64,000 nucleotides of DNA from positions 1 through 64,000 of the forward strand of contig JAIXOQ010000032.1 of NCBI GenBank assembly GCA_027486675.1, given 5' to 3'. The notes under the pieces are model-generated. The model did no database searches and had not been told where the DNA came from. It worked only from the letters and a program-made list of their open reading frames with translations. Shown here piece after piece: positions 1 through 7,627 of the stretch (its first letter is position 1; every line of letters starts with the position of its first letter). Position numbers and translations under genes: made by a program. Source of the DNA: Pseudomonadota bacterium (GTDB lineage Bacteria > Bdellovibrionota > UBA1018 > CAIMNF01).

Positions 1-137
1 CCGAGGCGGTACGCCGAGTGGGTGAGGGGCACTTCGAGGGCAGAAGCCCGAGAAGGCGTCTGTGCTTAATGCACAGCGGTGGAGCAGGATGCGGAACCGA
101 GAAGTGCCGAACAATCTCTTTCTCTCCGCCAGTTTCA
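1..137. other. structured non-coding stretch
   Basis: No convincing gene. The stretch lies just downstream of the minus-strand sensor kinase. It can fold into nested hairpins: an 8-bp long-range stem (GGCACTTC at 28-35 with GAAGTGCC at 101-108) encloses GGGC-agaa-GCCC (38-49) and CTGTGC-ttaat-GCACAG (60-76). Short open frames here look like chance. It shares short blocks with the region near 15299-15389 (GCAGGATGCG; CGAACAATC versus CGAAACAATC), which also follows a minus-strand signalling gene, so it may be a 3'-UTR structure or an intergenic repeat. Confidence 0.4.
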
Positions 138-1625
138 CTATTCTCTGTGCAAAGGCAGTTCAATCACAAAGCAGGTGTTTGGGCAGGATCTATCCAATGA
201 GATTGTACCTTTGTGCTTTTCGATGATGCCCTTGGTGATACTGAGTCCAAGTCCCGTGCCTGACCCGATCGCCTTAGTCGTAAAGAAGGGGGTAAAAAGA
301 CTTTCAGCTACGGACTTCGGAATTCCGTTTCCTGAATCGGTGATCTTTATGCGTACATTCTTGTCGTCACTCTCAACTTTGATCTCTATCCAAGGGGACT
401 CCGAATCTAAAATGGCGTCATGGGCGTTATTTAAAAGATTGAGCAGGCACTGCGAAAGGCCAGCGCCATGCCCAAGGATCGTCGCATTTGGAATGGGAGG
501 GAGCCGTAGCTCAATGTTGTGGCTCTTCATGCGTTCCTGACAGAGTTCAAGCGTTTCATCGACCACTTGTTGAACTGAAATCTTATCCTCGGGATCCGCT
601 TCGTCATTTCTTGAGAATGTTCTTAGGGCCTGGATGATTTTTGCAATCCGCTGGACGGTGTTTCCGATTTTGGCGGTCAGCTCAGCGATCTTTTCTTTCT
701 TCTCTGGATGTTCACTCTCAGACAGGCGACCGATGATGAATGCCATTCCTTGTATAATCGTAAGCGGATTGTTGATCTCATGCGCAATCCCGCTCGCCAT
801 CTCACCTAGGCTTGACATCTTGGAGGCTTGAATGAGTTTCTCTTCATTTCGCTTTTGCTCTGTGATGTCCCAGTTCGCTCCAACCAGACGCTGGATTTTT
901 CCTTCCGCATTATAGAAGCATTTCGCTGCGGCACCAATCGTGGTGGGCGCACCTGTTGTCTGATTCAATGAGTTAAAAGAAGTCGCAAAATCCCCTTGTC
1001 TTTCAAAGGTCGCCTGCAACTCTGCCGTCACTCGAGGGCCTTCGTCACCCCGAAGAGTGCTTTCAAAAGCTTCATAGGCGCCTAAAAATTTTTCTTTGGG
1101 TATTCCATAGAGTTTGTATTGGAAGTCATCCCACTCAAGTTTGTTATTCACATAGTCCCAGTCCCAAATTCCGAACTTAAGGGTCGACTGCACGAACTCG
1201 AACCTTTCGGATACCTTCCTCAGCTGGGTCTCTGAATTCTTAAGCTGCGTGATGTCGCGGAAAGTAACAATGACGCCTTCGGTGGTGGGGCTAGCGTTGA
1301 TGGTGATCCACCTCAACTCGTCACTTTTTAAGTAGATCCCCATCCTCACCTCGGAAACTGAGGTCCTAGTTTTTAAAGCGACCGAGGCTGGGTGTTCCTC
1401 CCCTGGGAATGGGGTTCCGTCTTCCCTGATGGTTCTCCACATCGTGTCAGTGCTTTTTACTCCTAAGAGTTCCTCCTGAGTCAGACCTAAAATTTTAAGC
1501 GTCGCGTCATTGAAGTAAGTGATCTCTCCTTTGTGGTTTTGAAGGACAAAACCCTCCGTCATTCGATGAAACAGCTCATCTGAGAATGCGAGGCGGTCGA
1601 GTGAGGACGGGTCTTGAGGCTCCAT
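138..1625 (-). CDS. PAS-PAS sensor histidine kinase
   Basis: Predicted cytosolic histidine kinase of 495 aa with no membrane segment. Two PAS domains lie at about residues 15-125 and 135-255, the second with a PAC-like end (NWDITEQKR). A HisKA domain follows with the H-box 'MASGIAHEINNPL' (phospho-acceptor His about 282). The C-terminal HATPase has an N-box 'LLNLLNNAHDAI', G1 'DSGNGIP', F-box 'FTPFFTTK' and G2 'GSGTGLGLS', so all catalytic boxes are intact. It is divergent from a receiver-only regulator at 1677, with 51 bp between, and may signal to it; this pairing is inferred from position only. The PAS ligand is unknown. Confidence 0.93.
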   Translation of the reverse strand: MEPQDPSSLDRLAFSDELFHRMTEGFVLQNHKGEITYFNDATLKILGLTQEELLGVKSTDTMWRTIREDGTPFPGEEHPASVALKTRTSVSEVRMGIYLKSDELRWITINASPTTEGVIVTFRDITQLKNSETQLRKVSERFEFVQSTLKFGIWDWDYVNNKLEWDDFQYKLYGIPKEKFLGAYEAFESTLRGDEGPRVTAELQATFERQGDFATSFNSLNQTTGAPTTIGAAAKCFYNAEGKIQRLVGANWDITEQKRNEEKLIQASKMSSLGEMASGIAHEINNPLTIIQGMAFIIGRLSESEHPEKKEKIAELTAKIGNTVQRIAKIIQALRTFSRNDEADPEDKISVQQVVDETLELCQERMKSHNIELRLPPIPNATILGHGAGLSQCLLNLLNNAHDAILDSESPWIEIKVESDDKNVRIKITDSGNGIPKSVAESLFTPFFTTKAIGSGTGLGLSITKGIIEKHKGTISLDRSCPNTCFVIELPLHRE

Positions 1626-1655
1626 ATATAGGTTTTCGACTATGTTTTTAAAAAG

Positions 1656-1673
1656 AACTAGATCATTCTAGTT
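1656..1673. promoter_or_regulatory. inverted repeat in divergent kinase/regulator intergenic
   Basis: AACTAGA-TCAT-TCTAGTT is a perfect 7-bp inverted repeat with a 4-nt centre. It ends three bases before the GTG start at 1677 and fills the place where a ribosome-binding site would be expected. It could be an operator shared by both divergent genes or an RNA hairpin at the regulator's 5' end. The binding protein is unknown. Confidence 0.4.
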
Positions 1674-1676
1674 TCA

Positions 1677-2165
1677 GTGAAGAAATATGATGTTTTGGTG
1701 ATCGACGACGAATCGGACATTTGTGAAACGCTTCAAATACTTCTTGAAGCAGAGCGTTATCAGACTTTGACCGCATGTAGCGCAGATGAAGCGGAAGTCC
1801 TAATAGAGAAATATGAGTTTTCCCTCATCCTCTGCGACATCTCTATGCCGGGGCGCACTGGTCTTCAGCTGATCTCTCATTTGCGCCAAAAGGGCTTAAG
1901 CTCTGCGGTGGTCATGCTGACCGCCCACTCTGAGAAAGAAAAAATCATCGAAGCAATGCGTCTAGGTGCCGTTGACTACGTGACCAAGCCATTTCATCCA
2001 GAAGAGCTTTTAAAGCGAGTCTTGGGCTGGACAGAGCTTGGGCGGAGGCTTCAGGAACTCGTCAGCTCAAGCTCAGAGTCAAGCGCAACAAGCTTGGAGC
2101 AGCGCCTGAGGATGATTGAGCTCTTTCGTCTCAAGAACAATAATACGGCTAAGTCGAGTTCCTGA
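1677..2165 (+). CDS. receiver-domain response regulator
   Basis: Response regulator of 162 aa: a CheY-like receiver (about 1-120) and a 40-residue polar tail with no recognisable DNA-binding domain. The acidic pocket is 'VIDDESD', the phospho-acceptor Asp is about 54 in 'LILCDISMPG', and the conserved Lys is in 'YVTKPF'. The GTG start is chosen because the receiver begins at once (MKKYDVLVID) and no in-frame ATG fits. No Shine-Dalgarno sequence is visible. It is probably a phospho-relay or protein-protein output regulator working with the divergent kinase. Confidence 0.9.
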   Translation: MKKYDVLVIDDESDICETLQILLEAERYQTLTACSADEAEVLIEKYEFSLILCDISMPGRTGLQLISHLRQKGLSSAVVMLTAHSEKEKIIEAMRLGAVDYVTKPFHPEELLKRVLGWTELGRRLQELVSSSSESSATSLEQRLRMIELFRLKNNNTAKSSS

Positions 2166-2189
2166 AGTTTACGTCGGAATGAGGCCCGA

Positions 2190-3059
2190 ATGAGGAATGC
2201 TACTGACCTAACTTCAAACGAGCTTAAGGATTTAGCGATACCAGCAAATGTCTGTCTCTTGCCAGTTGCGGGTCTTGAGGATCTGGGTCCTCACCTTGCG
2301 ATGGGTCTTAGAATTGCTGAAGCCTTAGCGTTGTCCGGAATGATTGCGACTGAAATTGAATTCAGGATGCCCGAAACAAACTGTGTGTTGCTTCCTGTAC
2401 TTCCACTCGCAATCGATAGTGCGGTTGGGTTTGGACTATTTTCCCGTCCACACGTCTTGCGGGATGCGGTGTTTGATCATCTGGATCGTTTCAGGAAGCT
2501 TGGCTTTTCAAAATTCTTAGTGATCTCTACAACGCTTGGCGCAAAACAGCTCACAGCCTTAGATGAGGCATGCACTAAGCTTTCTCGTTTTCGAAAAAAT
2601 GTGCACGCAGTATCCGTTGGCAGCGCATGGGTGAGCGAGGGCATTGCAGCACAAAATCCATTCCTTTATTCGCCGGATCAACAGGGTGGGGACGTCGATA
2701 CCGCAGTGGCGCTTTGCTTGAATGAAGAAGGAGTCCGCGCGAGCTACAAGAGCTTAGGCCCTATTCCTAAAGAAAGCCGCAAGGGTGGGGCTCCATGGTT
2801 AAAACCTAGAGCTTATTGGGGTGATCCTTCACAAGCTGATGCGCGGAAAGGTGCAGAGCACTTGAAAGGGCGAGTCGATACAGTTGTCCCGATGTTGCTC
2901 CGGGTGCTTAGCTCAGGCGAAGGGGCGCGCTACTTTCGGACGCTTTACCGCCTCAATCCCTTAAACTGGAGTTTCTTTTTTGCGTACATGATCGCGCTCG
3001 CATTTGGGCTTTCGATGTTGATGATGGTGATTTGGTCCTTTAAGGATTTCTATGAATAA
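2190..3059 (+). CDS. degenerate creatininase-family protein with C-terminal membrane anchor
   Basis: Protein of 289 aa resembling the creatininase/creatinine amidohydrolase family ('LPVAGLEDLGPHLAMGL' aligns with the family's metal-binding N-terminal motif). Ligands known for the family appear lost: the motif His after the Glu is Leu, the following Asp is absent, and the 'GHGGN' loop is replaced by 'STTLGAK'. A segment like the family's later 'HAGExET' motif survives as 'QGGDVDTA'. A hydrophobic stretch at about 259-282 is a likely C-terminal membrane anchor, unusual for these enzymes. It overlaps the next gene by 8 bp and heads the operon to AmgK-MurU. It is probably non-catalytic; its role is unknown. 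Confidence 0.7.
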   Translation: MRNATDLTSNELKDLAIPANVCLLPVAGLEDLGPHLAMGLRIAEALALSGMIATEIEFRMPETNCVLLPVLPLAIDSAVGFGLFSRPHVLRDAVFDHLDRFRKLGFSKFLVISTTLGAKQLTALDEACTKLSRFRKNVHAVSVGSAWVSEGIAAQNPFLYSPDQQGGDVDTAVALCLNEEGVRASYKSLGPIPKESRKGGAPWLKPRAYWGDPSQADARKGAEHLKGRVDTVVPMLLRVLSSGEGARYFRTLYRLNPLNWSFFFAYMIALAFGLSMLMMVIWSFKDFYE

Positions 3060-3798
3060 CGTGCTTTTGAAACGACTCATAGTCTGCGGAATATCGGTCC
3101 TGAGTTTTTCTTGTGCAAGTGTGGAGCAGCCACCGTCTCTCACTTTGGCGGAGCAAATTATTCAGGATCGCGAGGATGTTTCAAGCGTTTTAAAAAAGCT
3201 GGAACGCACGTTGAAATTACGGAAAGATGTGGCAACTGAAACCTACTTAGCCAAGCTGTGCCGTTCTGTTTTGCGTGCAGACGGAAGCACTTCTCGTGTT
3301 CCTTGTCAGGTCCGGGTTTTTAAGGACCTTGGAGAAACACCCCGCTTTTTTGGTTTGCCTGGCATGGATTTGTTCCTGCCTGATCAGTTTTTAAAACTTG
3401 CCACGACCGAGGCAGAGATTGCGGCGGCTATTTCTCTACAGATAGAGATCATACTCAGACGTGTTCTCATGCTGAGGGTTAAGGACTGGAATATGGATCA
3501 GGAGGATGCGTCCAATGTGGTTGACGTTCCGCTCTTGGGTCCTGATAGCGTCTTTTTAGTGGATCGAGATTTAGGGGAAGAAGTGATCCCGCGCGCAGCA
3601 GGACGTTTAGTGGGAGCAAAATATGATCCACGCGCCTTAAGTCAGCTCTTTATTCTTCATCGTGCAGGAAGTGCAGATGCAGATCGTTACCTTATTGCGA
3701 TGTCTCGCAGTGTGCAGTCGGAGTTTTTGCCGATTAGGAATCCTATCTTAAAGTCCGATGCGTTTCTTCGGATCCAAAAAGTCTGGAAGGGTTGGTAG
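3052..3798 (+). CDS. M48-like lipoprotein lacking the HExxH zinc site
   Basis: Lipoprotein of 248 aa with a signal peptide and lipobox 'LSFS-C' (Cys21). The middle resembles M48-family (BepA/LoiP-like) metalloproteases: 'FFGLPGMDLFLPDQFLKLA' aligns with their 'ALPGG-ifv-gll' strand, 'TEAEIAAAIS' with the helix before the active site, and 'YDPRALSQLF' with their 'YDP-AM' helix. Where HExxH should be, the sequence reads 'SLQIEI' (about 128-133), so zinc binding seems impossible. It is probably a pseudo-protease tethered to a membrane, perhaps a periplasmic scaffold or chaperone. The start overlaps the preceding gene by 8 bp. The fold assignment is by eye. Confidence 0.6.
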   Translation: MNNVLLKRLIVCGISVLSFSCASVEQPPSLTLAEQIIQDREDVSSVLKKLERTLKLRKDVATETYLAKLCRSVLRADGSTSRVPCQVRVFKDLGETPRFFGLPGMDLFLPDQFLKLATTEAEIAAAISLQIEIILRRVLMLRVKDWNMDQEDASNVVDVPLLGPDSVFLVDRDLGEEVIPRAAGRLVGAKYDPRALSQLFILHRAGSADADRYLIAMSRSVQSEFLPIRNPILKSDAFLRIQKVWKGW

Positions 3799-3799
3799 T

Positions 3800-4819
3800 A
3801 TGGATGAAAAGTTACTGAGCTTTGTAAAATCCCAACCGGGCGGATTTTATGAAGTGGATAAACTTCCTGGGGATGCCAGCACGCGCCGATACTATCGGGC
3901 TAGATCACAGTCGGGGGCCTCATCTATCGTTATGGCCGCCGAGTCCTTTGCAGATGTGGGAGAATCATGGCCATTTCTCCAGATTCAGCAGCATCTTTCT
4001 GAAGTGGGCGTTGATGTGCCAAAAATTTTAGCCCGTGACCCAGAGAATGGATTCCTCTTATTGGAGGATCTCGGGGATGAAACTCTGCTTTCAGCTTTAG
4101 AGCGTGTTGAGGATTCATCGACGGAGTTTGTCCTCTATGATCAAGTGCTCAGTAGTCTTCTTGATCTCCACGAAAGAGCGGGTCCGGTCGCCGCCCGCAA
4201 AGACTTACCTGCCTTTGGTCTGCGATTTGATCACGATAAGCTGATGTGGGAGATTCGATTCACACTCGAACATTTTTACGAGGGGTATCTTTCACGCACT
4301 TGGCGCGCTGGGGATAAGGAAAGAATCGAAGCGCACTTCTCAGAGGTTTGTCGTGCTTTAGATCAGGAACCGACGGTCTTCACTCATCGCGATTTTCATA
4401 GTCGCAATGTGATGGTGCTACCAGATCCAACTCAACAAAAAGATCGCACTGTGATGATTGACTTTCAGGATGCGAGGATGGGTCCGTGTCAGTACGACTT
4501 AGCCTCGCTCCTTAGGGATAGCTACTATCAACTTTCCGAGACACAGGTAGATAAGCTCCTAAGCCTCTATTATTTCAGCGCAAAAAATCGAGGTCTCTTA
4601 GTGGGGTCTGTGGCCCACTTTAGACGTATTTTTGATTGGATGGCGATACAGCGGAACTTTAAGGCTATAGGGAGTTTCGCCTCTTTTTATCAGCGACGTG
4701 GAAATCCTGGCTATCTCAAATACATTGGAAACACCTTTGAAACCATGCGCCGAACTTTACTGGGTTATCCAGAATTGAAGGAACTTCGTGAGCTTCTCTT
4801 CCACTACTACTATTTCTGA
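3800..4819 (+). CDS. amgK: AmgK-like N-acetylmuramate/N-acetylglucosamine anomeric kinase
   Basis: Aminoglycoside-phosphotransferase-fold sugar kinase of 339 aa. AmgK-type enzymes phosphorylate MurNAc or GlcNAc at C1 with ATP in the cytosol, during peptidoglycan recycling. Seen here: N-lobe 'PGDASTRRYYRA' typical of the family, catalytic loop 'THRDFHSRNVMV', and Mg-binding 'MIDFQDARMGP'. The ATG at 3800 is chosen because it follows the previous stop by 1 bp and gives the usual length; an upstream in-frame start at 3758 would lie inside the previous gene. The next gene is a MurU-like nucleotidyltransferase overlapping by 32 bp, which strongly supports this role over antibiotic resistance. Confidence 0.82.
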   Translation: MDEKLLSFVKSQPGGFYEVDKLPGDASTRRYYRARSQSGASSIVMAAESFADVGESWPFLQIQQHLSEVGVDVPKILARDPENGFLLLEDLGDETLLSALERVEDSSTEFVLYDQVLSSLLDLHERAGPVAARKDLPAFGLRFDHDKLMWEIRFTLEHFYEGYLSRTWRAGDKERIEAHFSEVCRALDQEPTVFTHRDFHSRNVMVLPDPTQQKDRTVMIDFQDARMGPCQYDLASLLRDSYYQLSETQVDKLLSLYYFSAKNRGLLVGSVAHFRRIFDWMAIQRNFKAIGSFASFYQRRGNPGYLKYIGNTFETMRRTLLGYPELKELRELLFHYYYF

Positions 4820-5753
4820 AGCGGTTGTTCTTGCGGCGGGTTTGGGGACAAGGCTTAAACCCTTCACCGATCACGCACCGAAGGCGCTGATGCCTCTGCT
4901 TGGCATTCCTTTGCTCGAGTGGGTGATTCGAGGGCTTTTAGATCATGGTGTTGAGAAGATCGTTGTTAACGTTCATGCCCATGCAGATCAAGTAGAGGGT
5001 TGGCTTAAGACTCAAGCTTGGATCCCTCATTGGCGCGTCAGCGATGAGCGCAACTTGTTATTAGGAAGTGCAGGTGGTCCAAGGAAGGCACTTTCCTTCA
5101 TTGAGGGAGAGAGTTTTTTTTTGGTGAATGCAGATACCCTATGTTTTCCGGATTGGTCAAAGCTGACAAAAAATGCTTTGAATACAGAGGATCTACTGAC
5201 CTTACTTGTGATCAATCGCACCCAAGAAAGTTCATACACTGGCTTTTTGTTGGAAGAAGATCGGGTATTAGCCCTGGATCCGGCGCGACCTTCTGAGGCG
5301 CCGTATTATTCAGGTGTTGGGGTTTTTAAAAAATCTGCGTTTCAGGATGTGGGAGCCGGCCCGCAAGAGTTCACCCCAACGGTTTTGCTGCCATCCATAC
5401 ACGCCCGCAAAGTCGGTGTAGCATTTCACTCTGGAATTTGGCTTGATGTTGGCACTCCAGCCGCATTTAGGGATGCACATGAGGTTTTGCTGTCAGCGCT
5501 CGAGGAGCAGAATCGCTCCGGCGGCAGCCTTCCTGGCATTTGGCACGAGCGTATCCGGCAGCGTTTTGTACGGCATGCACCGAAGATCTGGAGCCTACCT
5601 GGCCTGAGTCCCCCTGCCGGCCTAACCTCCGGCTTTTTAGGCACAAAAGATCTTCAGTCAATCCCTATGTCTAGCGGACAATTCCTCTATAGTGATGGAG
5701 ATGGATATTGCAATGGAAGCCCAGGGATCCAAGCCTTCGGAGAATTTGCCTGA
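4788..5753 (+). CDS. murU: MurU-like N-acetylmuramate-1-phosphate uridylyltransferase
   Basis: Sugar-1-phosphate nucleotidyltransferase with the signature 'LAAGLGTRLKPFTDHAPKA' and a 'NADTL' metal motif. With AmgK it would convert MurNAc-1-P to UDP-MurNAc, bypassing MurA/MurB (known from Pseudomonas). The GTG start at 4788 lies inside amgK (32-bp overlap), implying coupling. At 321 aa it is longer than a typical MurU of roughly 220-230 aa; the extra C-terminal part of about 80 residues has no recognised domain and contains a terminator-like hairpin. A GlcNAc-1-P or other hexose-1-P nucleotidyltransferase is the alternative; the neighbour argues for MurU. Confidence 0.8.
   Translation: MSFSSTTTISEAVVLAAGLGTRLKPFTDHAPKALMPLLGIPLLEWVIRGLLDHGVEKIVVNVHAHADQVEGWLKTQAWIPHWRVSDERNLLLGSAGGPRKALSFIEGESFFLVNADTLCFPDWSKLTKNALNTEDLLTLLVINRTQESSYTGFLLEEDRVLALDPARPSEAPYYSGVGVFKKSAFQDVGAGPQEFTPTVLLPSIHARKVGVAFHSGIWLDVGTPAAFRDAHEVLLSALEEQNRSGGSLPGIWHERIRQRFVRHAPKIWSLPGLSPPAGLTSGFLGTKDLQSIPMSSGQFLYSDGDGYCNGSPGIQAFGEFA
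5616..5638 (+). terminator. terminator-like hairpin inside 3' end of murU
   Basis: GCCGG-cctaacct-CCGGC followed by TTTTT, within the C-terminal extension of the murU reading frame. The stem is only 5 bp. It may attenuate transcription into the downstream PilZ-like gene or be chance. Confidence 0.3.
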
Positions 5754-6864
5754 GCCACCGCTTAAGGTCGGCTATGTGCGCATCGCGACCGGCTCACTGG
5801 TCAGGGCTTTACCTTTGTTTTTTTCGCTTCTTCTTTCAATCGCGATCGCTTGGTTAAGGATTTCCTTAGATGGAATTGTGCTTGCGAGTGCAGCGCTGCT
5901 TATTACGTGTGGGCTCATGTTTTCAGTGCGTAAGGGCTCGCTGCTTTTAGAGTCTGTGCTCGTTTGGTGTTTGGTTGCCATTTGGTGTGTAGCTTGGGGG
6001 AAGGTTCTTTTTGAGCAAGATGTGACGCGGCTGCTTCTTGTCTCTTGTTCAGGACTTGGCTCAGCTCTGGCTTTAAGTTGGCTGAGAAGGCCATGGCGAC
6101 TCCCATTCGCAAGGCCGTACCGGCAGTGGTTTGAAGGGACGTGGAGCTCTACACGGCGCTTAGAATTATTCCTACCCAGTGGAACGCCGGTTCGGGTTCA
6201 TCGCATGAATCAGGCAGGGGCGTGGATTGTTCTGCCTTTGGGTTCGGATCGTCCCAAAATCCAAGATCCTATTGAAGTTCGTGGGGGCGGGCTTCATCTT
6301 CGGGGACATGTTCGTAGTCTCTGGATGTTAGAATCAAGTATTGGTGTGGGTATTGAGTTTGTTTGGAGTGATCAGAACCATCAAAGGCAAATGACAAAAA
6401 TCATCGAACGTTTCAGAGGGGCCTCGTTTTTTCTATTCATACTTCTTCTCTTTGCCTGTGCCCCGGGTTCAGATGTCGACTCCCCAAAATTCTACTTAGA
6501 GGACTATGTCCAGCAGTCGTTTTCAGTGAAGGGGATTGAGGATAGGGAAAAGCTCTTAAGTAAGATGACGGGGGATTCAAAAACGCGATTGGCGGCCTGG
6601 TCGGGTGAACAGTTTTTGCGTGCTTTTGTAGACGGATCTCGGAAGTTTAAACGACTCAGGCTTCTTGAGACCAAGCAGTTGGCAGAGCGTGAAGTTCTTA
6701 TTACCTTTGAACTTTCATTTGAAGAGCTACGGAGCGGGGCACCCACACGTGTGACCCAGAAAACTTTAGGAACGATGGTTTTAGAAGGGACTCAATGGAA
6801 AGTCAGGGAGCTGAAAAGCATCCGTGAGTCGATTGAATATTTGAAGGGACTTAGTTTTCCATAA
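5692..6864 (+). CDS. membrane PilZ-like protein fused to a lipoprotein-like domain
   Basis: Protein of 390 aa. Four hydrophobic segments (about 38-56, 60-78, 86-104, 112-130) are followed by a cytosolic PilZ-like beta domain (about 155-240, 'RLELFLPSGTPVRVHRMN' onward). A fifth hydrophobic segment, 'FFLFILLLFACAPGS', looks exactly like a lipoprotein signal with lipobox Cys256. A soluble domain of about 130 residues follows. An in-frame ATG at 6391 would start a stand-alone lipoprotein, but no stop codon separates the two parts. The N-terminus has GTG 5692 and ATGs at 5695, 5701 and 5713; GGAG 12 bp before 5713 slightly favours that one. Function is unrecognised; c-di-GMP sensing is possible but the RxxxR motif is not clear. 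Confidence 0.7.
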   Translation: MMEMDIAMEAQGSKPSENLPEPPLKVGYVRIATGSLVRALPLFFSLLLSIAIAWLRISLDGIVLASAALLITCGLMFSVRKGSLLLESVLVWCLVAIWCVAWGKVLFEQDVTRLLLVSCSGLGSALALSWLRRPWRLPFARPYRQWFEGTWSSTRRLELFLPSGTPVRVHRMNQAGAWIVLPLGSDRPKIQDPIEVRGGGLHLRGHVRSLWMLESSIGVGIEFVWSDQNHQRQMTKIIERFRGASFFLFILLLFACAPGSDVDSPKFYLEDYVQQSFSVKGIEDREKLLSKMTGDSKTRLAAWSGEQFLRAFVDGSRKFKRLRLLETKQLAEREVLITFELSFEELRSGAPTRVTQKTLGTMVLEGTQWKVRELKSIRESIEYLKGLSFP

Positions 6865-7457
6865 TGCAAATAACCGGGGCCGCTATAATAATTGCGTTTT
6901 TACTCGGAGCACTTCTCGCTTGGACGCGAATTGTTCGTGCACCGGCGAAGTTGCTTGCACTGCTTAAGGCCCGTCCGGTCCTTGAGATATCCCCGCTCGG
7001 TAGGGCACTTCAGCGCTTACGTCTTCCGAAGGCTCAGTTTGAGATGTGGATCGCTCCTAGTGCCGAACCGCTCAGAGCATTGCTGTTACTGAAAGATGGT
7101 CGCTACATTTTTCTTGTGTCGAGTGTAACGGCCACCGCACTGACGGAACGGAGCATGGAGACTTGGGTTTCTGTGCCTTTTCATTTGTTTTCACCCACGC
7201 GATACAGGATTTTACAGTGGTTTTGCCTGATGCAGGCCAGGTTGCGAATATTCTTAAACAAACGGAGCGGATTTACCCGCTTCTGGTGGGCCTGGGCATT
7301 ACACCCCCTTGACCGCATCTTTCAGATCGGTGTGAATAGTACTGAAAGCGAGAACTTCCTTGAACTCCGTAAACTCATTACCCAAGCTCGATTTGACCAC
7401 CTTCTTCCTGTCGATCTCGACGGCGGCCCTGCAATCCATGCAGGAAAAATCTCCTGA
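6864..7457 (+). CDS. hypothetical membrane-anchored protein
   Basis: Unrecognised protein of 197 aa that begins on the last base of the preceding gene's stop codon. One N-terminal hydrophobic helix (about 3-22, 'ITGAAIIIAFLLGALLAW') is followed by a mainly basic soluble region rich in Arg, Leu and Trp. It sits between the PilZ-like protein and the DUF1844 protein and overlaps the latter by about 98 bp. No motif suggests an activity; co-transcription with the cell-wall recycling operon is likely from the spacing. Confidence 0.65.
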   Translation: MQITGAAIIIAFLLGALLAWTRIVRAPAKLLALLKARPVLEISPLGRALQRLRLPKAQFEMWIAPSAEPLRALLLLKDGRYIFLVSSVTATALTERSMETWVSVPFHLFSPTRYRILQWFCLMQARLRIFLNKRSGFTRFWWAWALHPLDRIFQIGVNSTESENFLELRKLITQARFDHLLPVDLDGGPAIHAGKIS

Positions 7458-7623
7458 CCTTTGGGTAGCGCGTCAAAATGTCGAACTACTGGAACTCATG
7501 GATCTTAAGACCAAGGGCAATCGTACCGCTGAGGAATCCGCTTTGCTTGAACAGTTGCTTTTTCAAATTCGTATGGCCTACGTTGAAGCAGAAAATAAGC
7601 ATGGAAAGAACACGGTGGGGTAG
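7360..7623 (+). CDS. DUF1844 family protein
   Basis: Small protein of 87 aa matching the DUF1844 family by eye: 'LDLTTFFLSISTAAL' at the front, then 'LLELMDLKTKGNRTAEES' and 'LLFQIRMAYVEAE' at the back. Family function is unknown; members are often encoded near envelope or housekeeping genes in deltaproteobacteria. The only start that keeps the conserved N-terminus is TTG at 7360, deep inside the preceding gene. There is no clear ribosome-binding site, so translation may depend on coupling. The next gene (HtrA) starts 4 bp after its stop. Confidence 0.75.
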   Translation: MNSVNSLPKLDLTTFFLSISTAALQSMQEKSPDLWVARQNVELLELMDLKTKGNRTAEESALLEQLLFQIRMAYVEAENKHGKNTVG

Positions 7624-7627
7624 CAAT

